Shown here in pieces: positions 61,636 to 64,000 of a stretch of 64,000 bases of DNA. Source of the stretch: Acestrorhynchus altus (taxonomy: Eukaryota; Chordata; Actinopteri; Characiformes; Acestrorhynchidae); assembly GCA_034509495.1 (NCBI GenBank), contig CM067522.1, forward strand, positions 20,819,941 to 20,883,940. Direction: 5' to 3'. The stretch's first letter is position 1. Each line of letters starts with the position of its first letter. A model generated the notes under the pieces. That model did no database searches and was not told the origin of the DNA. It saw only the letters and a program-made list of their open reading frames with translations. The position numbers and the translations under genes are program-made.

Positions 61636-62214
61636 TGAGCAGGGACCAGAGTGATCATCCTTCTATTTGTTATCATGTTCTTTGGCTTTCAGCTGGACTA
61701 GAGGCAACTGGGCAACTACTGTTGTGTGTGTGTGTGTGTACCACATTGTGTGTCTGGAACACTTACACAAATGCACCACGCTACACACACACAAACACAC
61801 ACTCAGCTCACGCTGGCATACCCAGAGGCGCCGCTTTCACATTTAGCAGACAATCTGTCTGGTGAAAAGGCGGCGCTGTATTGCACCTTTAGGTGCTGAA
61901 AGTGTGACATACAGAGTGGTGCATCCTGGGATTTGTGCTTATTACACTCAATCCGTTTACACCAGAGAGAAGCTGCCAGACCTGGAAGCATCATGGGAAG
62001 ATAAGATAAGAGCAGGAGCAGCGTAGCAGCTGTTGTGAGGTGTGGGGTGAGCAACACCGACAAACATCTTATTGTGTTTGGATATTTTTTATCGGAGCTG
62101 TTTAACGTTGCATAACCGACTCATTTGTGTGTGGTTATGGTTCTTTCACGGCAGATACTGGTTCTGGATCTCTTACTGTCAAAAAATAGGCTCCATTAAG
62201 CAGTTTAGGCCTTT

Positions 62215-62530
62215 AAGCCCCACCTCCTTTCCCCACACTGGCAGGGTGAAGACAAGCACACGCCTCGTCCAATACATGTGAAGTCAGCTGCCGCCTCTTT
62301 TCAAACTGCCACCTTTGCATTACTGCTACCAACATGCACGGAGGAAGGCGCCGGGTCCCCAGCTCCGATGCAGCGCCTAACAGACGCCTGTGCCGACCAG
62401 CATCGCACCGGGTATTATGTGGGGACAGAGCGCCATCGACCCACCCAGAGAGAGAGTTGCCTATTTTACTCTCTCAGCAGCTGCTGATGGCAAGCAGCAT
62501 GCCCCAGGATTTGAACCTGCGATTGTGTGA
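62215..62530 (-). mobile_element. tRNA-derived SINE, minus strand
   Basis: 'ggatttgaacctgcgattgt' is a B-box in complement. The body ('ccgggtccccagctccgatg', 'gaccagcatcgcaccgg') is shared with 43690-44050. Confidence 0.65.
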
Positions 62531-62859
62531 AGTTGAAATGACGTAAGTCGAGGTATATCTGTATGTAGGCTCTTGGTACAGATCGAGGGTTGGCCAGCAG
62601 GTATTGAAGGACTGTTCCTGGTTTTGAATCTGACGGACAGCTGCAGTTCAGATTAGTGTAAAGGAGGGATTGTGAAAGAAGGAGTGCATACACTCATATT
62701 GGTCTACCAGCAGTTACGGACTGCTGACCGTCAACATACAGAGCCGAGTGGCCCACAAGTGGTCATTGCTCAGTTTGTCTTTCTGCTACAGTTCATTGCC
62801 TCGTGCAGAGCCGTCCACAGGAGACTGAAGTCATTTTTGTCCAGGGAGCTTATTTCCTC

Positions 62860-63530
62860 TTAAATCTGGCAATTTGGGAAAATAGCCTTCAGACCTTCTG
62901 AGCTTCAGCCCGATCCACGTTTGACGCCTCAGAAAAGCAGGATGCATTAGCATACACTCCGAACAGACTCGCTCGATTGCTCAGCTGTAATGAAATAATT
63001 GAGTTGCCCATTGAGAAAGCCATTTGTCCACGTTATTCTTTCTTCTCAAGGACAAATTGCTTCCTCTATTCTCCTGGTTAGCAAAAGATCCACCTTATGG
63101 CACCCCGTCTCCGTCTGCCAAAGCCGAGGAAGCCGATTTTCCCTTTTCTTTTCCGAGACCAAATCCAGTCGGCAGTAATTTTTGCCTCCTGTCTGAGGTT
63201 TTGGCTTGCCGGAGGGCAGTGCACAATTAAGAGTGTCTGGCCCATCGTGAAGCCACTAAACAGCTGGCACTCTCTCAAAGCTTACATCATGCTGCTCTGT
63301 CCTCGTCCCTCGCTTTTGTTTGATTTCTTTATCTGTTGGTTCAATTATTCATGTCCAATTTGGCCATTCGCTCCTTTTCTATTTTTTTTAATTCCAAAGT
63401 CTTTTAGACAGTTATTGCAACCCTCAATTTACCAATTACTGCAGCCTTATTGAAGAAGTTTTCAGGCTCTTTTGAGGGCTTTGCGTCCAGCTGCTGCCAC
63501 CGACTTTATTTCTGTATTTTAAGAGTTTAA
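62860..63530. other. Complex unique sequence, possible conserved non-coding DNA
   Basis: No repeat recognised. It has several homeodomain/POU-type words (gtaatgaaataattgagttg, ttcaattattcatgtcc). A 118-codon plus frame (63097-63453) lacks splice support and is not recognised. Confidence 0.3.
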
Positions 63531-63679
63531 TGCCAGCAAGTTCTTAAATGTGGCCACTTTATTAGAAACACTTCCCTCATACTTCGCTGATATGCCAGTT
63601 GGGGGGTTATAGTGTAAGTGTGTCCACTCTGGAGCATAAACAGGTGTTTAGCTGGGAAAGTTGCCAGAATCAAATTAAA

Positions 63680-63769
63680 TGTCTCTCTTTCTCTTTATCT
63701 CTCTCTGTCTCTCTCTCTCTCTTTGTCTTTTTTCTCTCTTGTTCTCATTCTTTCATTGTTTCTCTTTCT

Positions 63770-63805
<36 letters not shown>

Positions 63806-63866
63806 CGCACTCTCTCTCTGTCTTTATCTCTCTCTGTCTCTGTCTCTCTCTCTTTATCTCTCTCTG

Positions 63867-63897
<31 letters not shown>

Positions 63898-63963
63898 TTA
63901 TCTTTCTCTCTCTCTGTCTCTGTCTCTTTTCTCTCTCTCTCTCTCTCTCTTTATTTCTCTCTG

Positions 63964-64000
<37 letters not shown>
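63680..64000. repeat. (CT)n-rich tract running off the window
   Basis: About 320 nt of CTCT/TCTTTATC low-complexity sequence to the last base. Confidence 0.95.

Overview
The window is vertebrate nuclear DNA, most likely from a ray-finned (teleost) fish. The evidence is intron-rich genes with GT-AG junctions, long dinucleotide microsatellites, many decayed Tc1/mariner copies and tRNA-derived SINEs, and the linkage fbxo21 - tesc - fbxw8, which is the mammalian order and relative orientation. There is no prokaryotic or viral gene system. A run of exactly 500 N (41388-41887) splits the window into two sequenced pieces.

Layout. 1-7440 is mostly repeats: a minisatellite, 62-bp arrays, a foldback element and Tc1-like relics. 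It also holds an exon on the minus strand that matches merlin (nf2) coding exon 1 (5371-5484), plus a possible small minus-strand gene (6502-6606, perhaps ending at 909-965). A CpG-rich promoter follows, then the complete 12-exon fbxo21 (7548-21222, plus, 627 aa). Next is complete 8-exon tesc (23830-32449, plus, 217 aa). The last four coding exons of fbxw8 are on the minus strand (41341 down to 34322). After the gap come nine exons of nf2 on the plus strand (43015-57253), equivalent to human exons 7-14. A single fbxw8 WD-repeat exon (57693-57932) follows, but on the plus strand. 57933-64000 has no recognisable exon and ends in a (CT)n tract.

The main result is structural. Two genes are each split over opposite strands. 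The fbxw8 exon at 57693-57932 (+) joins in phase to the exon at 41341-41214 (-). The merlin exon 1 (-, 5.4 kb) is separated from and antiparallel to nf2 exons 7-14 (+, 43-57 kb). This needs either a mis-joined assembly (the 500-N gap plus a second break in 57254-57692, where a 59-62-bp tandem array sits) or a real rearrangement that broke both genes. Other observations of interest: a roughly 300-bp inverted repeat of Tc1-type copies that encloses tesc exon 2; an nf2 exon split by an extra intron flanked by a 7-bp duplication; a (GT)57 tract that begins at the splice donor of fbxo21 exon 10; and a 700-bp foldback element that makes up nearly all of fbxo21 intron 3.

Functionally the genes are not a pathway cluster. 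fbxo21 and fbxw8 are substrate receptors of cullin-RING ubiquitin ligases, tesc is a myristoylated EF-hand regulator of Na+/H+ exchange, and nf2 is a cortical FERM-domain tumour suppressor.
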